Shown here: piece by piece, positions 63,076-64,000 of the stretch
Position numbering within the stretch: position 1 is the stretch's first letter
Layout of the letters: each line of letters begins with the position of its first letter
NCBI GenBank assembly: GCA_964559435.1
Contig: CAZLHI010000009.1
Coordinates: forward strand, 1 to 64,000
Direction of reading: 5' to 3'
DNA length: 64,000 nt
Source: Hebobacterum sp964559435
GTDB lineage: Bacteria > Armatimonadota > Hebobacteria > Hebobacterales > Hebobacteraceae
Made by a program: the position numbers and the translations under genes
The notes under the pieces: generated by a model
Database searches by the model: none
What the model was told of the DNA's origin: nothing
Seen by the model: the letters and a program-made list of their open reading frames with translations, nothing else

Positions 63076-64000
63076 GCACCGATACCTCACTCTCCTCCAG
63101 GAAGAGGCACGCGGGCATCTGGCTCTACAATGTCCGCATTCTCCTTGGCAACACCTATTGGCTTGTGGTGACCCCGGTCGCCGCCATCCAGCTGATTCTC
63201 TTCTGGAACATGGCCACTGCGACGTTGTTCTCTGTCGCCCGGGCCGCGCAGACGGTGGAGCTCCTCGCTCCGATTCTCGCGGCTTTCCTTTGCGCGCACG
63301 CCCTCGCCCCGGAGCAGGATGGTGTCGGCGAGCTCGTCTTCGTGCGCCCCGTGTCGGTGGAGAAGGTGCTGGCTCTGCGTCTTGCTGTCATCTTCACCTT
63401 CGTCTTCGCAGCGCTCACTCCGGCCTTCGTCATCTACGCCGTCGGGATCGATGGTTTCCCGCTCGCGGTCACTCTGCTCGCAGCTATCCCCTCCATGCTG
63501 ATGCTGTCCGTGCTCGCCATGGCGCTCGCCAGCGCCGCACGCAATCCCATGCTTGGATTCGCGGGGGCTGGGGCCTTTTGGGCTCTAGATCTGGTCATCG
63601 GCGGCTACTTCAATCCGCTCGTGTCACTTCACGGGTTCGCCGACTACGTGGCCGGCCGCCCGATGTCCGAGCAGTGGGTGGTGAGCAAGTTGGTCCTGCT
63701 GGCCCTGGCCGCACTGATCTACGCCTGGCAGCGCCGCATGCTTGGGCGGCCGGCCGGGCCGCGCCGCTGGATCAGCGCGGTCCGAGCGGGCGTCACGGTG
63801 GGCCTGCTTCTCCTGGTGTATGTCTCGTCTGGCGCAGCGTATAAGGTCGCCTACGGCATCGCGCACGAGCGCGACCTGGGAGCCCGTGCCCGGCTCTGGT
63901 ACCAGCAGCAGTTCCGCGGCTATGGGCCGATCCCGGTGCCTTGGATGTTCGGTCCGGCCTTTGCTCTGTATGTCCAGGCCGAACTCGGGCGCAACCTTCC
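63072..64000 (+). CDS. ABC-2-type permease subunit, cut by window edge
   Basis: The ATG at 63072 overlaps the preceding stop (ATGA). 309 residues are visible to the right edge, and the 3' end is missing. Six or seven hydrophobic segments are visible, such as LVVTPVAAIQLILFW, LAPILAAFLCAHALAPE (the ABC-2 helix with the conserved E) and VSLHGFADYVAG. ELVFVRPVSVEKVLALRL is typical of membrane loops in permeases paired with such ATPases. The end (YQQQFRGYGPIPVPW) starts a soluble domain of unknown kind. Confidence 0.85.
   Translation, partial: MSTDTSLSSRKRHAGIWLYNVRILLGNTYWLVVTPVAAIQLILFWNMATATLFSVARAAQTVELLAPILAAFLCAHALAPEQDGVGELVFVRPVSVEKVLALRLAVIFTFVFAALTPAFVIYAVGIDGFPLAVTLLAAIPSMLMLSVLAMALASAARNPMLGFAGAGAFWALDLVIGGYFNPLVSLHGFADYVAGRPMSEQWVVSKLVLLALAALIYAWQRRMLGRPAGPRRWISAVRAGVTVGLLLLVYVSSGAAYKVAYGIAHERDLGARARLWYQQQFRGYGPIPVPWMFGPAFALYVQAELGRNL

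Overview
The window is GC-rich chromosomal DNA from a bacterium with a two-membrane envelope, most likely an uncultured lineage. Evidence for an outer membrane is the Wza-type export protein and the lipobox proteins; the DUF4091 protein ends in three S-layer homology (SLH) domains. Together with large PKD and beta-helix secreted proteins, a UroD-like methyltransferase-fold protein, a Gfo/Idh/MocA oxidoreductase and a LacZ-type GH2, this resembles Armatimonadota or a neighbouring phylum. That placement is inference; no rRNA or tRNA gene was seen. Genes are dense, and the high GC content gives many long antisense open frames that I treat as shadows.

Layout. 1-5315 (minus): exopolysaccharide genes, namely a FlaA1/CapD dehydratase (cut by the window edge), a Wzz/BY-kinase fusion and an outer-membrane export protein. 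5774-16146: surface and secreted proteins (DUF4091+SLH, phosphodiester glycosidase, giant beta-helix/PKD protein), separated by an N-truncated flavin reductase and two small paralogous membrane proteins. 16367-23730 (minus): metabolic genes (PanB, Gfo/Idh/MocA, FAD flavoprotein, radical SAM with HhH, degenerate aldo/keto reductase, UroD-like). 23959-31000: membrane phosphodiesterase-like EEP protein, TMEM260-like DUF2723 protein, an SDR remnant, a small coiled-coil frame, a CHASE histidine kinase and an SplB-like radical SAM protein. 31352-42909: a secreted unknown, two membrane-anchored Asp-box propellers in tandem, a GT5 synthase, a sulfatase-fold lipoprotein with a good sigma-70 promoter, and a beta-helix protein.

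43041-46848 is a tight operon of an FAD reductase, pterin-4a-carbinolamine dehydratase, pteridine-reductase-like SDR, FolB/FolX, FolK and FolE. It could make both folate and a reduced pterin cofactor such as tetrahydromonapterin. It is followed by a palindromic intergenic repeat, a THEP1-like NTPase and a GH2 beta-galactosidase. 51262-58388 is a MoxR/DUF58/DUF4129/DUF4350 cluster with SpoIIM and RDD membrane proteins, a widely conserved but poorly understood envelope module. 58670-64000 is an operon of two extracytoplasmic propeller proteins and an ABC exporter; one permease is fused to a redoxin-like domain lacking the CxxC cysteines.

The most unusual items are the permease-redoxin fusion next to NHL proteins, the tandem membrane-propeller pair, the pterin operon, and the DUF4091-SLH protein. 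None can be claimed as a new system from sequence alone.
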